Positions 11,806-23,360 of a stretch of DNA of 64,000 nucleotides are shown here, piece after piece. Source of the DNA: Pollenia angustigena (lineage: Eukaryota > Arthropoda > Insecta > Diptera > Polleniidae); the NCBI GenBank assembly GCA_930367215.1, contig OV884056.1, forward strand, positions 125,238,053 to 125,302,052, in the 5' to 3' direction. Both the position numbers and the translations under genes were made by a program. A model generated the notes under the pieces. That model searched no databases and was not told where the DNA came from. It saw only the letters and a program-made list of their open reading frames with translations. Each line of letters starts with the position of its first letter. The stretch's first letter is position 1.

Positions 11806-12342
11806 AAGGGCACTGCTACACGTTCAATAAATATCGTGATATTTGGATCGCGATCCATTTTAAAATATTGATGGATCACGGGCATATGCTACATGTTCAA
11901 TATTTATCGCGTCAGTATTAATGTTATTTTTGTGCTGTGCGGGTCGTTGATCAATGTCGCGAGAAACCCAAAAGGAAGCCTATTTAGCTAGTTTGCTTGC
12001 TTTTTCATTGAAGAAAGAAGTGCAAAGAAAAATGTGGAGCAAAAAATACACAAATTTTGTCAATTGTGTTTTACTTTTCATTTGTTTAATTTTTTTCACT
12101 GCGTGTTTTCTTTTATTTTCCAGTTTTTACTGACGTATCATGATTTAATATCATGAAAATGCTACACGTTCAATATTAATCACGCGATCCACGATCCGCG
12201 GTCTGGATTTCATATTTTAGGCCATTCTGCGATATGGAATGCGATCCATCAATATTACATGCTACACGTTCAATAAATATCGTGATACTAGAAATATCAC
12301 GATATTTATAACATTCATAACAAATATCACGATATATTTAAC
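11806..12342. repeat. Insertion made of CACGTTCAATA / palindromic GATCGCGATC repeats
   Basis: The phrase GCTACACGTTCAATA recurs at about 11816, 12161 and 12262, with a variant GCTACATGTTCAATA near 11888. Between them are palindromes such as TGGATCGCGATCCA and AAATATCGTGATATTT. The outermost copies are in direct, not inverted, orientation. The block interrupts the zinc-knuckle region of Jockey ORF1. Class unknown: a decayed foldback element or nested MITEs. Confidence 0.5.
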
Positions 12343-12736
12343 ATTCGGGTCAGCTTTAGAACGATTACATTCGGCGGTTTTATGAGCGTCGCCACAAACA
12401 ACACATACGTGAGGCAATTTACAATATGATTTTGTATGCCCATATTCCTGACAGTTTGTGCATTGGGAGGAACCTTTTCGTTGTAATGGCTCCTCAACAG
12501 TTATTCTTATGTTGAGAAGGTAGCGCAAAGTGCATATGGGATGAAATGAATTTTTGGTTTTGAGAACCGATGAATCAAACGATATCTCAATGCGGTGCAT
12601 TGGTTGAGGAACTTTATTCCTGTTCAAAATGTTATGACCAGATTTCACCTCATATCCCTCTAGCTCTACGGCAGATTTTATTTCCTCTGTAGGAACAGAA
12701 CTATCTATGCCTTTTATGACAATAATCAAACCCTTA

Positions 12737-13209
12737 AGGTAGAAGTACATAACACGCGTTAGTGCGCGCGTGCTCTGTAGCCTTCTGTCAAAAAAAGTTA
12801 AGCTAGTGTGTTTTCATAGAACAAGCTACATGCAAAATATTTTGACGCGTTTGCGCCAGAAAGTTGGTTAACTTTGAACTTTTTAACGCATTGTGTGTTT
12901 TTGACAAGTAATCAGCTGACAATAAAAAAAATAATAATTTAACAAATTTGTGAATCATGAAAGATAAACTTATTGAAGAGCTTAAAACACATACAATATT
13001 TATATAAAAAGAATAAATTTAATAAAATAACAAAATCTTGATATACTTTCGAACCCGTTTTTAATCCACAAATAAGTAAACAAATAAAAAACAGCTGTCA
13101 GGAATGGCTTTTGTAACGCGTGCTGTGTAACTTACAGTTTTTGACGCGCTAAAGTTTATAAACGCACGATACTTGTCGACGAACTAACGCGTGTTATGTA
13201 CTTCTACCT
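12737..13209. mobile_element. MITE, 473 bp, TTA target duplication
   Basis: Ends are inverted copies of AGGTAGAAGTACATAACACG; flanked by TTA at 12734-12736 and 13210-13212. Removing it rejoins a Jockey ORF1 frame. No ORF. PIF/Harbinger-like by duplication size. Confidence 0.9.
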
Positions 13210-13466
13210 TTAGCACTTTTTAATTGATATGTATAGTAACTTTTATATTCTTATTATTTTATTAATAAAATTAATATTTTTATATAAAAAAATTACCTCA
13301 AGCTAAAAAAAATTAATATACATTTAAATAATAAAATCGAATAAAAAAGAATTTATATCAATAAAAATAGTTTTTGCAAGAAAGCGCTAGTTTTTACACT
13401 GCACCTTCTTTCTTGATTTTTTTTCAAATTATGAGTTAACATAAATACGTTTTCCCATGCCTTTAA

Positions 13467-13606
13467 CATAGAGCGTTCACCAGACAATTTTTTGTCATAA
13501 AAAACGTCAAACTTCATATAAAAAAACGCTGACAAAAATTTTTAAGTATTTTTATATGGACTTTGACATTTGGTATGACAAAAACTTGTCAGGTAAAGAC
13601 CCCATG
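13467..13606. mobile_element. 140-bp hairpin MITE, TAA duplication, copy 1
   Basis: Nearly the whole element is an inverted repeat that opens CATAGAGCGTTCACCAGACA and contains CGTCAAACTTCATAT in the left arm. TAA flanks at 13464-13466 and 13607-13609. Sister copies at 13957 and 37500. Confidence 0.85.
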
Positions 13607-13629
13607 TAACATAAGCAATAAGAAATATT

Positions 13630-13894
13630 CGTGGTTATTCCAAAATAAGCGTCGAAGAAGTGAACATTTGCATGAAAACAAAAACAAACCCAAACCAAAG
13701 TGACGAAAATTGTTTTTGTTATCTATACAATTCTAAAATAAAATTAACGCGAGAGTTATAACGCGTTTGTTTCTCTTTTAAAATCTGTAAATTTTGTATG
13801 ATAAACAAAAACAATTTTTGTCAATTTGGTTTTGTTTTGTTTTTGTTATCATGTAAATGTTCACTTCTTCGACGCCTATTTTGGAATAACCACG
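13630..13894. mobile_element. MITE, 265 bp, ATT flanks
   Basis: Inverted ends CGTGGTTATTCCAAAATAAG and the complement of CGTGGTTATTCCAAAATAGG, each extending about 45 bp through GTCGAAGAAGTGAACAT. ATT occurs on both sides (13627-13629, 13895-13897). Non-coding. Confidence 0.8.
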
Positions 13895-13902
13895 ATTACT
13901 TA

Positions 13903-14198
13903 GACCCCTTTTAAAATGTGACAGACAGAAGGCAGACAGACGAAGTTTGTTGGTAACATTGCGTCTTAACCTGACAATTTTTTGCCATACCAAACGTCAA
14001 ACTTCATATTAAAAAAACGCTGACAAAAATTTTCGAGTTTTTTTTATATAGACTTTGACGTTTGGTAAGACAAAAAATTGTCAGGTGAAGACGCTATGTA
14101 AGGGGCGACGCTGTATGCGTGACACACTTTACTATTTTCCTCTCTCGACTACAAACTTCGTCTGTCTGCCTTCTGTCTGTCACGTGGTAAAAGGGGAC
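13903..14198. mobile_element. MITE with GACCCCTTTT ends, TTA duplication, carrying a nested MITE
   Basis: Ends GACCCCTTTTAAAATGTGAC and the complement of GTCCCCTTTTACCACGTGAC continue as inverted copies of AGACAGAAGGCAGACAGACG. TTA at 13900-13902 and 14199-14201. The 140-bp hairpin MITE at 13957-14098 sits inside it. Confidence 0.85.
13957..14098. mobile_element. 140-bp hairpin MITE, TAA duplication, copy 2 (nested)
   Basis: Same family as 13467 and 37500. TAA at 13954-13956 and 14099-14101. It lies inside the GACCCC-ended MITE, so it inserted later. Confidence 0.85.
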
Positions 14199-14201
14199 TT
14201 A

Positions 14202-14925
14202 AGGCAGAGTTAGCCGAACGTTCACGTCCCCTAATGGAACGTCTGGTTCGTTTTGTCATTTGCAAACAATGCAAATGCTTACTGAATTTAAATGTCACGT
14301 TGACGGAACGTCTCGATCTGTATTAAACAGATTTGTATGCCGTTGTTACGTGACAGTTGTAAAGCAGTGATGGGCTGCTTGTATGTTAAATTGAATGCGG
14401 GTATTTTTGCTCGTTTTTGGTACTTTTTTCAGTTAAGCTATGGAATTGAGACAAAACAACTTAATATACAACATATTTCCATATAAACAAATATATTTAT
14501 GTTTAGATGTACAATACATATAAACAAATGCATATACACATACAATGGAAATGTGAAAAGAATAAAAGGCTTTAAATGGTAGCAAAACCTTGTTTGGTGC
14601 ATACACCACAATACAATATATCTATTGTTATAATATATATGCTAAAATACAAATTTGTTTATTGAAAATCTATAATATAAACATTAAACTATTAACGTTT
14701 TTTACATACACAAAATACTTTTTTAATACCATTTAAATAACTTGGTACTTTTTAAAACATTTTTGATTCCCATCACTGTGTGATTTGCTTTATGTTTTCT
14801 ATTGTTTTTTGTTTATGTATAGAAAAAACATAAACCACGTTTTTAAATGTTCTATAAGTGCACCAACGTGCTTACAGTACGGTGCGGTACATTACGGGTA
14901 CAGCAACGTTCGCCTAACTAGGCCT
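14202..14925. mobile_element. TIR element, 724 bp, TTA duplication
   Basis: Ends AGGCAGAGTTAGCCGAACGT and the complement of AGGCCTAGTTAGGCGAACGT; TTA at 14199-14201 and 14926-14928. The left TTA is shared with the neighbouring MITE, so the two abut. Termini resemble those of the 2.8-kb element at 40527. Confidence 0.8.
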
Positions 14926-14928
14926 TTA

Positions 14929-15964
14929 GTTATTTTGACGACGTTATTGCCAACTTGCTGAGATATTTACTATGTTTAGTGTAGACCTAGGGTTAGTTCA
15001 AATTAACCAAACCGGCAACGCTGTGTCCTACATGCTCTTGGTAATTTTTTTTTTTTATATTCTAACTTTTGTTTAAAATAATTTGTTGTAAGTTGTAAAA
15101 ATATATTGGATTTGTTTTTATTTTATAATCATCTATGTATTTATGTTATTGAAGAACGAACCATTCTAGATATGAAGCATTTGTATTTAATTTGCAATGC
15201 TGTTTACACACTACCTGCTGTATTCATAAAAAATAAATTAACTTTGAAACTTTTCTTAAAATTCATTTAAAGGCCATTTTAATTCTTATGAATACGGCAG
15301 TACATATGTATGTTTGAACATACATAGTATGTGCTTTGTTCATACTTGATACAAATATAATACGAGGTACATATCGTGAAATAAATACTGGTATCAGAAA
15401 GTGAATATTCGAGTTATATATGTACATATGTATGAGGCTATCAGCGAAGAAGTGGTGTAACCCACGATTTAATACGGTTCTGGTGTAAGATATGTTATTT
15501 GCCATGTTCTTTACAGTGCAATAATCGAGTAAGCCAACTGTTTGTATCCAAAACAGATTGCACAAGAAACATAATTTTTGCATGTTTTGCCGTTACAACC
15601 AAGACCTATAGTGCAAGAGAAGTTTTAACTCCTTATTATCTCATAATAAGTAGTCTGGGGTTAAACCACTTCTGCGGTAATAACCTCATATATGGAGGAT
15701 TTCATGTCAAGTGACCCAATTTTGAAATCGATGTCTTCCGATTTGGATGAAATTTGCACCAAGACACAAATTTTTAACAAGATCGGTCAAAAAGTTTCTG
15801 AGTGAGAGGTGTCAACACGACACTTTGGACTGAAGTGCAGAATAAAAAAATTAAAATTAAAGAGGGCTGAGGCTACTTTCTTGCTCACGATTACAAATAT
15901 CTATTTTGCTTTTGTATTCGCATATTATTTACCCTATAGGGTAATTTAAGTATCTTTAAGGTGC
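14929..15964. other. Non-coding stretch, nothing recognised
   Basis: AT-rich with short open frames only. The phrase GATTTGGATGAAATTTGCACC (first 20 bases at about 15739) is typical in tone of dispersed insect repeats but could not be assigned. No gene supported. Confidence 0.4.
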
Positions 15965-15969
15965 AGAAA

Positions 15970-16170
15970 AGCTTTTGTTAGCGAAGCCGGTGTTTGTTAT
16001 ACCATAGAGGAGAAAATCCTTGCGCCCAGCCGAAGGCCGGCTATGCATAGAAGCATAAGTTAGCGAAGCCGGTCTGTGTTATACCATAGAGCAGAAAGTC
16101 ATTGCGGCCGGCCGAAGGTCGTCTATGCAGAGAATCTTTGGTTAGCGAAGCCGATTTTTGGTCCCCTTGT
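15970..16170. repeat. 82-bp tandem repeat, about 2.3 copies
   Basis: GCGAAGCCGG begins at 15981 and 16063 and, as GCGAAGCCGA, at 16145: a strict 82-bp period. Each unit also has TTATACCATAGAG and a GCCGAAGG palindromic core. A single related unit occurs at about 39018-39110, next to an inverted copy of the AAAGTNTACTTTGC flank seen here at 16180. Confidence 0.75.
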
Positions 16171-16467
16171 AGACAGGCAAAGTTTACTTTGCAAAGTCTT
16201 GAGTTAATGATGAAACAGAACTGGGGCTGAACGTTTTTTTACATGCAGTTTGACATAAAATTATGCCAGAGAATGCGGTCGAGAAATAAAATCAATTTTA
16301 TTTTGAGGACGTTTTTTCTAATGCTCTCACATAAATACAATTATTCTCTTAACAATGCTACCACACTTTCATTCAATTTCATACATTTTGTAAACAAAGA
16401 AAAATAAGAACAAAAGAAAACGAAAGAAATGAGAGAGAATTTTTACCTGAAGTTGAAGACTCAGTTC

Positions 16468-18158
16468 CAGAGCTGCCGTTTTTGGTTATTTCTAACCAAA
16501 ATTGGTTATATTTTTTTTCAATGTGGAGTTGTGTATATTTTTTTCATTTTGGTTACTTTTTTCTTAAATAATCCGACGTACGAATATGTTTTTCTTGATG
16601 CAATTATTTACGAGCTCGAATAATTTGTACTGTGTACTACGATTTTGGGATTATTTGTTACCAACGAACGGAAGTTTTTTATACTCTATCGAAAACAAAA
16701 AAATCCTTTCAAAACAACAACCAAATAATTTTTTTAAGATTTTTGTTAAGAAAATATTGCCATTTGTAATTTTTATATTTAAAACGCCATGTTCTGAAAT
16801 CGAAAACAACTGAAGTTTTAATCAATGGATATTTTCAATTATTTTTTTTAAATGAGTGTAGTTTTTCTTGTTTTTAAGAGTAGTAAAGATAAGTAGTACT
16901 TAAAGTTGGAAGTGCATAAAATCATACGGATTCGATTTAAAAAAAAAAACAAAAGTCGTTTTAGTGTTTCTAAAAACTTGAAAATAAGTTTAACCTTCTT
17001 AATTTCGGTTATTTCCAGAGGTATATTTAAATACATTTTTGAAAATATTTTTCAAAAATACATTGATTTATCAATATAGTTTTAAAATTTATGGAATTTT
17101 CTTTGAAAAATGGCTGTAAGTTTAAGAATGTTGAAATTTTACTGTTTATAACTTGTCTGTTTGTATATTTATTAAATGTTTTTTAAGATAATTTTTTGGT
17201 AAAAAAAAACTTTTGACTGTCAGTTATAAATTTTTTTCCCATTGAATATACGTTACGAAAGGCTAATTTGTTTATATTCCCCATAATATTTTACAATGAT
17301 ACACAAAATACATCAAATAGAACAATTCTGAAACAGTTTTTTTATAATAAGAATTATAAATTTGAAATAAAATTTACAAACAAGAAATTCATTCAGAAAA
17401 TTCATTTCGCATATCGCCAATCATTTTCATTTTCGCCAAAATAATTGCCATATCGCCAAACGTTTATAAATTAATAACTGGCATTTAAAAAAATATTAAA
17501 TTTATTAACTTTCAATATACTGAATTTTGTATGGAAATTTTACGGGCTTAAAGGTTAGGTTACACTATTATACTTTGTATTAATACATGTCAAAAACTCA
17601 AGTAATATGACAAAGTGTGATAGTGTTATTGCAATGTGTCACGAAAATGAAAGGTATTATTAAAAAAGTTTGACATCCCATACGACTTAATCGGTTTTTG
17701 AAAAATTTTTGAACAATAATACTTTTAATTGGATCAGGGTTGCATTTTATTTCATGTGTAAGTGTTTATACTTTGTGTGATGGTGTAAACAGAAACTGTC
17801 ATGTTAAATAAGATTTTTTGACAGTCGCAACAAAACTCCTTAGATATCTATCTAACCAAGTATTATGGAATACGTAAGACTTGCGAGATAGTGTAATCTA
17901 GCCTTAACTCTTGTAAAATAAAAATATTTTTTCTTCGCGAAAAAATCTCAAATAAATAAAAACTTTTAATAAAGTTTCTCGTTAGTTCTCTATTACTATA
18001 AAGTGCAAATAACCTTTCTTTTACAATGCAACTTAAAATAAATTTTAATGATTTTCAAAATTAAAAAGAGGCATTTTAAATTTGGTTATATATTTCTCCA
18101 TTTGGTAACTTTTTCCAAAATTTTGGTTATACAAATTGTATTGCTTGTGGCAGCACTG
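16468..18158. mobile_element. hAT-like non-autonomous element 1, 8-bp duplication CTCAGTTC
   Basis: Ends CAGAGCTGCC and GGCAGCACTG match the hAT CAGNG rule. CTCAGTTC flanks it exactly (16460-16467, 18159-18166). It shares most of its length with element 2 (18171-20000), including TTGGTTATTTCTAACCAAAA near the left end and the phrase CATATCGCCAA in mid-element. It has picked up a 353-bp MITE at 17552. No transposase frame, so it would need a hAT transposase supplied elsewhere. Confidence 0.9.
17552..17904. mobile_element. 353-bp MITE, TAA duplication, copy 1
   Basis: Ends AGGTTAGGTTACACTAT and the complement of AGGCTAGATTACACTAT; TAA at 17549-17551 and 17905-17907. The empty site is preserved in hAT element 2 near 19098. 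An inverted copy of identical length lies at 60802. Confidence 0.9.
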
Positions 18159-18170
18159 CTCAGTTCTGTT

Positions 18171-20000
18171 CAGAGCTGCCGTTTTTGGTTATTTCTAACC
18201 AAAATTGGTTATATTTTTTTCCAATGTGGAGCTGTGAATATTTTTTTAATTTTGGTTACTTTTTTCTAAAATAATAATACGTACAAATGTGTTTTTCTTG
18301 ATACAATTATTAACGAGCTCGAATAATTTGTACTGTGTACTACGATTTTTTCATTATTTGTTACCAATGAACGGAAGTTTTTTATAATTTATCGAAAACA
18401 AAAAATCCCTTTCAAAACAGCAACCAATTAATTTTTTTAAGATTTTTGCTAATAAAATATTGCCATTTTTGATTTGTTAGTTAAAAACGCCATGTTTTTA
18501 AATCGAAAACAAATGAAGTTTTAATCAATGGAGATTTTAAATATTTTTTTAAGAGTAGTAAAGATAAGTAGTACTTAAAGTAGGAAGTGCATAAAATTAT
18601 GTGGAATCAATTTCAGAAAATTACTGAAAAATAACACAAAAGTCGTTTTAGTGTTTCTAAAAACTTGAAAACAAGTTTAATGTTCTGAATTTATTTACAT
18701 ATATAAATATTTGAAAATACACATAGGAATTATAAAGAGAAAAAAAGTTTTTTTATAATATTTTAGATATAAATCTTATATTGTGATTAATTCGACCTTT
18801 ATAATGTATTAATAAAATAACTTTTTTTCTTTTGAGATATATGTATGTAAATTAGAAAATATTTACATAAAATGCATTTCGCATATCGCCAATCGTTTTA
18901 AATTTCGCCAAAATAATCGCCATATCGCCAAACGTTAAATTCCATCGACAAAAGGATTAAGAAATCACCACATTTGACAGTCCTGCCAATAACAGCTAAA
19001 AAGCGGAAAACAATTTTCCATTTTTGTTATTTATAACTGTTAATTAAAAAATATTCAATTTATTTACCTTCAATATACTTCGTATGGAAATTTTACGGGT
19101 TTAACTCTTGTAAAATACAAATTTTTTTTACAAACAAATTGTCAATTAAATAAAAACTTTTAATTAAGTTTCTCCATTTTTTTTTACATTTCTTGTTTTG
19201 TTTTCTTGATTGATAATTATTATTTTACTATAACGTGCAAATACCCTTTACTTATGGCGATTTCTTTTCTGAGAAAAATGTTGCATTAATGTTACATGTT
19301 CTATATTTTTGTGTTCGTTTGTACATAAAATACAACTGTGGGAAAAATTTTCAAGTTCTTTTGTGAATATGTTGATAAAAAACATGCAAAACATGTTGCA
19401 TGTTTTACCCTTACTTTTACTTAAGGTGTTCATACTGCCCTGTCTTACAACTTTGGTATTTACTACTTTGTTTGTACAACCAATGTTTTATTTTGCTTGT
19501 CATAACTCATACAGCTCATAATTTTGTAAAAAAAATTATTTTAAAAGAAAATATAAATATATTTACACATTAAAATCAAAAAAGTCTATTTATATTATAA
19601 TCGTTTAAATTTTTCTAAGTCATTAGTGATGTCAATATTTGTTTTCAAGCCATAATTGCGTTCAGAAACCGCTCAAATAGCATTAAAAATCGCTCATGAA
19701 GTACATTAATTATGAAAGTGTAATAGTTGTAAATAAAAGCAGCTAATTGTGTTCTATTAAAATTGCACAACATGTAACACTTCCAGTGATTATAGGTAAC
19801 ATTAGAAAATGTTACATGTATATACTGTAGCATATTGTTTTCAGAAAAGAAATCGCCATTAAATACAATGTAACTTGAAATAAATTTTAATGATTTTCTC
19901 AATTAATAAATGGAATTATAAATTTGATTATATTTTTTTACATTTGGTAACTTTTTCAAAAATGTTGGTTGTAAAAATTGTATTGGTTGTGGCAGCACTG
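18171..20000. mobile_element. hAT-like non-autonomous element 2, 8-bp duplication GTTCTGTT
   Basis: Ends CAGAGCTGCC and GGCAGCACTG; flanked by GTTCTGTT at 18163-18170 and 20001-20008. Same family and orientation as element 1 and separated from it by 12 bp, so the duplications overlap by four bases. It lacks the MITE carried by element 1 but has extra sequence near 19240-19860. Non-coding. Confidence 0.9.
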
Positions 20001-20008
20001 GTTCTGTT

Positions 20009-20313
20009 TCATCATTTAATGGAAGGGAGGGGAAAAGAGAATAGCGGGGGAGTACGCTCTTTGCTGTACTCGCAAATTCCTTTTGTTTTTCGTTCGTAGT
20101 TTATTTCTGAGCAGGGATCATAAAGTTGGTAGCACAATTGTACTTTTTTTACTACTATTAGCAGTGCAAAAGTAATAAAGTACTCCAGTGCAAATTTAGT
20201 ACAATTTAAAAATTGCAAATGCTTTTTCCTACCAAAATATGATAAAAACAAAGGAAAGAAATCGCCTTTATGTAAATACTATATCGAATTTAATTCAAAC
20301 AAATTATTGCTGC
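20009..20313. other. Flank of the mdg1-like element, no gene seen
   Basis: Contains a small hairpin (GAGTAC, loop, GTACTC near 20050) and A/T-rich sequence. Nothing else recognised. Confidence 0.4.
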
Positions 20314-20632
20314 TGTAAATAAAAACAATTTCTTTCTGTTTTATTTCTATGGAAGGTGCAATCGAGTTGCACTCTTCACTGTGTTTATTTTTTTATTGTT
20401 CTTAAATTATAAATTATTCTACCTTATATACTACTTATGAGAATTTAGCTTAGCCTAATTAAAATACATGTTTGTGTGTATTTTATATATTTTCCCACGT
20501 TGGAAAAAAAATGGGTTTCAAATAACTTTTCACAATTTAGCATGAGTGCATTTAGTGTGACATATGATATTTGGATGTCAGTCACTTAAAGTAATGAATT
20601 CATCATTACTAAAATAATGCAATCATGCTACA
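20314..20632 (-). repeat. 3' LTR of mdg1-like copy 1, with adjacent polypurine tract
   Basis: 319 bp; on the minus strand it starts TGTAGCATGATTGC and ends ATTTACA. Immediately upstream (plus 20633-20646) lies the polypurine tract AAAACGGAGG, the expected plus-strand primer, also present next to copy 2 at 45549. Confidence 0.9.
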
Positions 20633-20994
20633 CCTCCGTTTTCATAAGAATGTTCATATAACAAAATGTTGTTCTATGGACATTCTTTTACAAAAATTTG
20701 AGGTTTTTATTAGTAGTTTTTAAAAATTTATTTTAATTTTATTACAATTTATTATTTTATTAACATTTTTTTTTTTTTTTACTTTATTTATTAGCTTATA
20801 ATTACAAATCACAAGATAATATAAAGATAAGAGCAATAGCAACTTTGGCCTTCAGCTCAATATAATATAAAAGAAAACAATATGTACATATTAATAATTT
20901 AATTAATTAATGGCAGAAAAATCAAAATTTTTGATGTTGATTCCTTAAATATAAGTGTATGTGTTAGATGATTTCAGAAAATTAATAATTTTTC

Positions 20995-21945
20995 TTATAT
21001 TCCTATATGAGAGGGAAAAGACAGAATTTCCATTGGGTCAGTGCCGTGAAAGATGTTAAGTCTTTCAGCAGCGAATCTGGGGCAGTGAATAAGAATATGT
21101 GAGGGATCCCGGATGTGAGATGCACAGTTGCAGATGTTGTAAGTCGGCAGGTTCATCAAATGCCCGTGTGTTAATCTAGTGTGTCCGAGTCGAAGCCGTT
21201 CGACTTTCCCTATATCAGTTCTGTTATGGCTAGTTGAGAGGTTTCTTGGAAAATCACGAATATCAGTCATTTCGCGATTCAAATCCCTATACCAGATTGA
21301 GGTGGCATTGAAAAGTCTTCTCCTGCATTGTTCGGTCAGTTTATGCACGATATAATTATTCCAGTCAGTGGGATTGTAATTAGGTATCGTGATCAAGGGA
21401 GAAATGTTTGCTAGCCTCGCAGATTGGTCCGCGAGCTCATTTCCCTTTATGCCGCAATGGCCCGGTACCCATATTAATTTAATATCCGGTTGTCTATGTA
21501 TTAATAAGTTCCTAATTTCTGATATATAATAGTTTAAATTACCTATGTTAATTATAGATTGCAATGTAGAAAGAGAATCGGAACATATGGCAAACCTTCC
21601 CCTGTTGTGGAATATGTGTTTAATTGTCTCGTAGATAGCTATCATTTCCGCAGAATATATTGTACTGAAATCTGGAATAATGGCAGATTTAATTACTGTA
21701 TCTTCTGTTGTGACACTAAAAGAAATTGAGGAATTATATTTTGAGCCGTCAGTAAATAGAAATATATAATCAGAGAGTGCGTTCCTAAGTTCGCTGAATA
21801 AGCGTTGGTATTGAACTGGGCCACATATAGATTTGGTGTAGTAGTGTAAAGAGGTGTCGATAGTTTCCTTATTCAGGTGCCATGGTGGATGGATCATTGT
21901 GCAAGGTTTCACTATATTGATTGGAAGGTCTAATTTTTTTACAAT
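20995..21945 (-). pseudogene. I-clade ORF2, RNase H and C-terminal part (after frameshift)
   Basis: RNase H residues are in place: FTDGSKYN (Asp), SAEMIAIYETI (Glu), CSDSLSTLQSI (Asp) and GNELADQSARLA (Asp), with the WVPGHCGIKGNE block. RNase H removes RNA from the RNA:DNA hybrid during target-primed synthesis in this clade. A C-terminal cysteine-histidine cluster (CNCASHIRDPSHILIHC) follows. It is separated from RT by a one-base shift in the A-run at about 21938-21944, where both frames overlap. Without that shift the protein would be continuous with the RT part. Confidence 0.8.
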
Positions 21946-23360
21946 TTTGTATTGAACGGTATAAGGCGGATTGTATTTTAGGTATCTTTTTTGAATTTTT
22001 GCATTTTTTAACCAGTTTTAGAATGGGTGTATCTGAGCTGAAGGAAATTGATTTTAAAAGTTTTGTTGTTAATAATTCCGTTTGTGTCTCCAACGGTAGA
22101 ATATTTGCCTCAAAGAGCATGTTATTTATAGAAGTGGACCGAAATGCTCCTAGCGAACATCTCATAGCAGAATTAACTACAGTTTTAATTTTACGCAGCG
22201 CAGAGTTTGGGGAATGACCGTAGATTGATAATGCGTAATTAATTTTTGATAGCATGATAGCTTTTATAACGGAAGTGATAGTATACGTGTTGCAATTTAA
22301 TTTTGGATTTGATAAACATTTTATGACCTTGAGGCGGTTGGACAAAGAGTTGGTAACATAATTGATGTGGTTGTTCCAGCGGTAATTAGAGGTTATATGT
22401 AAGCCAAGTATTCTCATGGTATCAACTTTGGATAGATTTGTGGGACAGGAGTCAATAATACAATTGCAATTTTTCTTGCGACACATATGTATATATTTAC
22501 ACTTTGTTGTAGAAAGGATTGCTCCGGAGAAGGAAGACCACTCGTCAATATTGCCAAACAGTTGACTGAGGTTGATTGTAGGGTTTCTAGTTTTGCCGGA
22601 TTTAATAATGAGATTAAAATCGTCTGCGTAGGCAATAAAGTCTATTTCTTTGTAAATGGAAATAATAGTACAAAGTTTATTATACGCGATTAGGAATAGA
22701 ACAACGGAGAGGGGGGATCCCTGTGGAATTCCATTGAAAATTGGTTTTGAAGAAGAGTAGACGTTACCAAGTCGCACAGTGATTTTTCTATTGTTCATAA
22801 AGTTTTTTATATAATTAATGATATTTGGGCCCAACTTCCAGGCGATAAGCTGATTGATAATTGCATGTATGCCAATTCTATCAAAGGCCCTCTCGAAATC
22901 AAGTGATATTATTGAAATATGCTTACGTAATGAAAGGGTGGTCGAAATTTGGTAATCGATATACAAAAGTGGGTCAATTGTGGACTTTCCTCTTCTGAAG
23001 CCGAATTGACGACTATCGATAAGTTTATTTGTTGGCACAAACCACCACAATCTATTAGCTACTATTCTATCTAGAATTTTTGCGAGGCATGAATTAAGAG
23101 AAATTGGCCTATAAGATTTAACAAGGGTTTTATCTGATCCGGTCTTAAGAATTGGCACTACAATGCTGTTCTTAAACTTTTGAGGGATATAAGAGGAGAA
23201 TATTTTATTATAAAGTTTTAATAGTCTATGTTTCATATTAAGCGGTAGATTTTTAAGCATAGGGTACGAAATTCTGTCCATTCCAGGTGTTTTACCCCTT
23301 AGTTTTGACAATACTGATGTAAATTCTAACATATTGATGGGATTTTCGATTTTCAATGCA
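21945..23360 (-). pseudogene. I-clade ORF2, reverse transcriptase part
   Basis: About 470 codons open. RT blocks in order: SYRPISLNSCLAKILDRIVA, FGFRRGKSTIDPLLYIDYQ, SLDFERAFDRIG, GIPQGSPLSVVLFLIAYN and the catalytic box FIAYADDFNL, then the thumb motif MRILGLHITSNYRWNNHI. All catalytic Asp residues are present. The frame joins the endonuclease part through a one-base shift near 23353-23360 and leaves it through another near 21940. Substrate would be the element RNA primed from nicked DNA. Confidence 0.85.

Larger units (their letters stand above)
11525..13235 (-). pseudogene. Jockey-type ORF1 (Gag-like), interrupted three times
   Basis: The N-terminal part is visible at 12731-12343: an RRM-like region with MHRIEISFDSS, then the CCHC zinc-knuckle block CTNCQEYGHTKSYC and CVVCGDAHKTAEC as in Jockey Gag proteins that bind the element RNA. 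It is cut by a repeat cluster (about 11806-12342) and resumes at 11790-11525 with a low-complexity Asn/Gln/Ser region ending near the 230-bp TIR element. Upstream it is split by the MITE at 12737-13209; the coding frame continues for a few codons beyond that MITE (13213-13235), which supports the MITE borders. The true N-terminus is missing. Confidence 0.7.

Noticed and set aside
15263..15583. 106-codon minus frame
   Set aside because: No motif, contains ATACATATG-type repeats and lies in unassigned AT-rich sequence.
22487..22693. Plus-strand ORFs within the I-clade and mdg1-like elements
   Set aside because: Antisense shadows of the RT and Gag-Pol frames.
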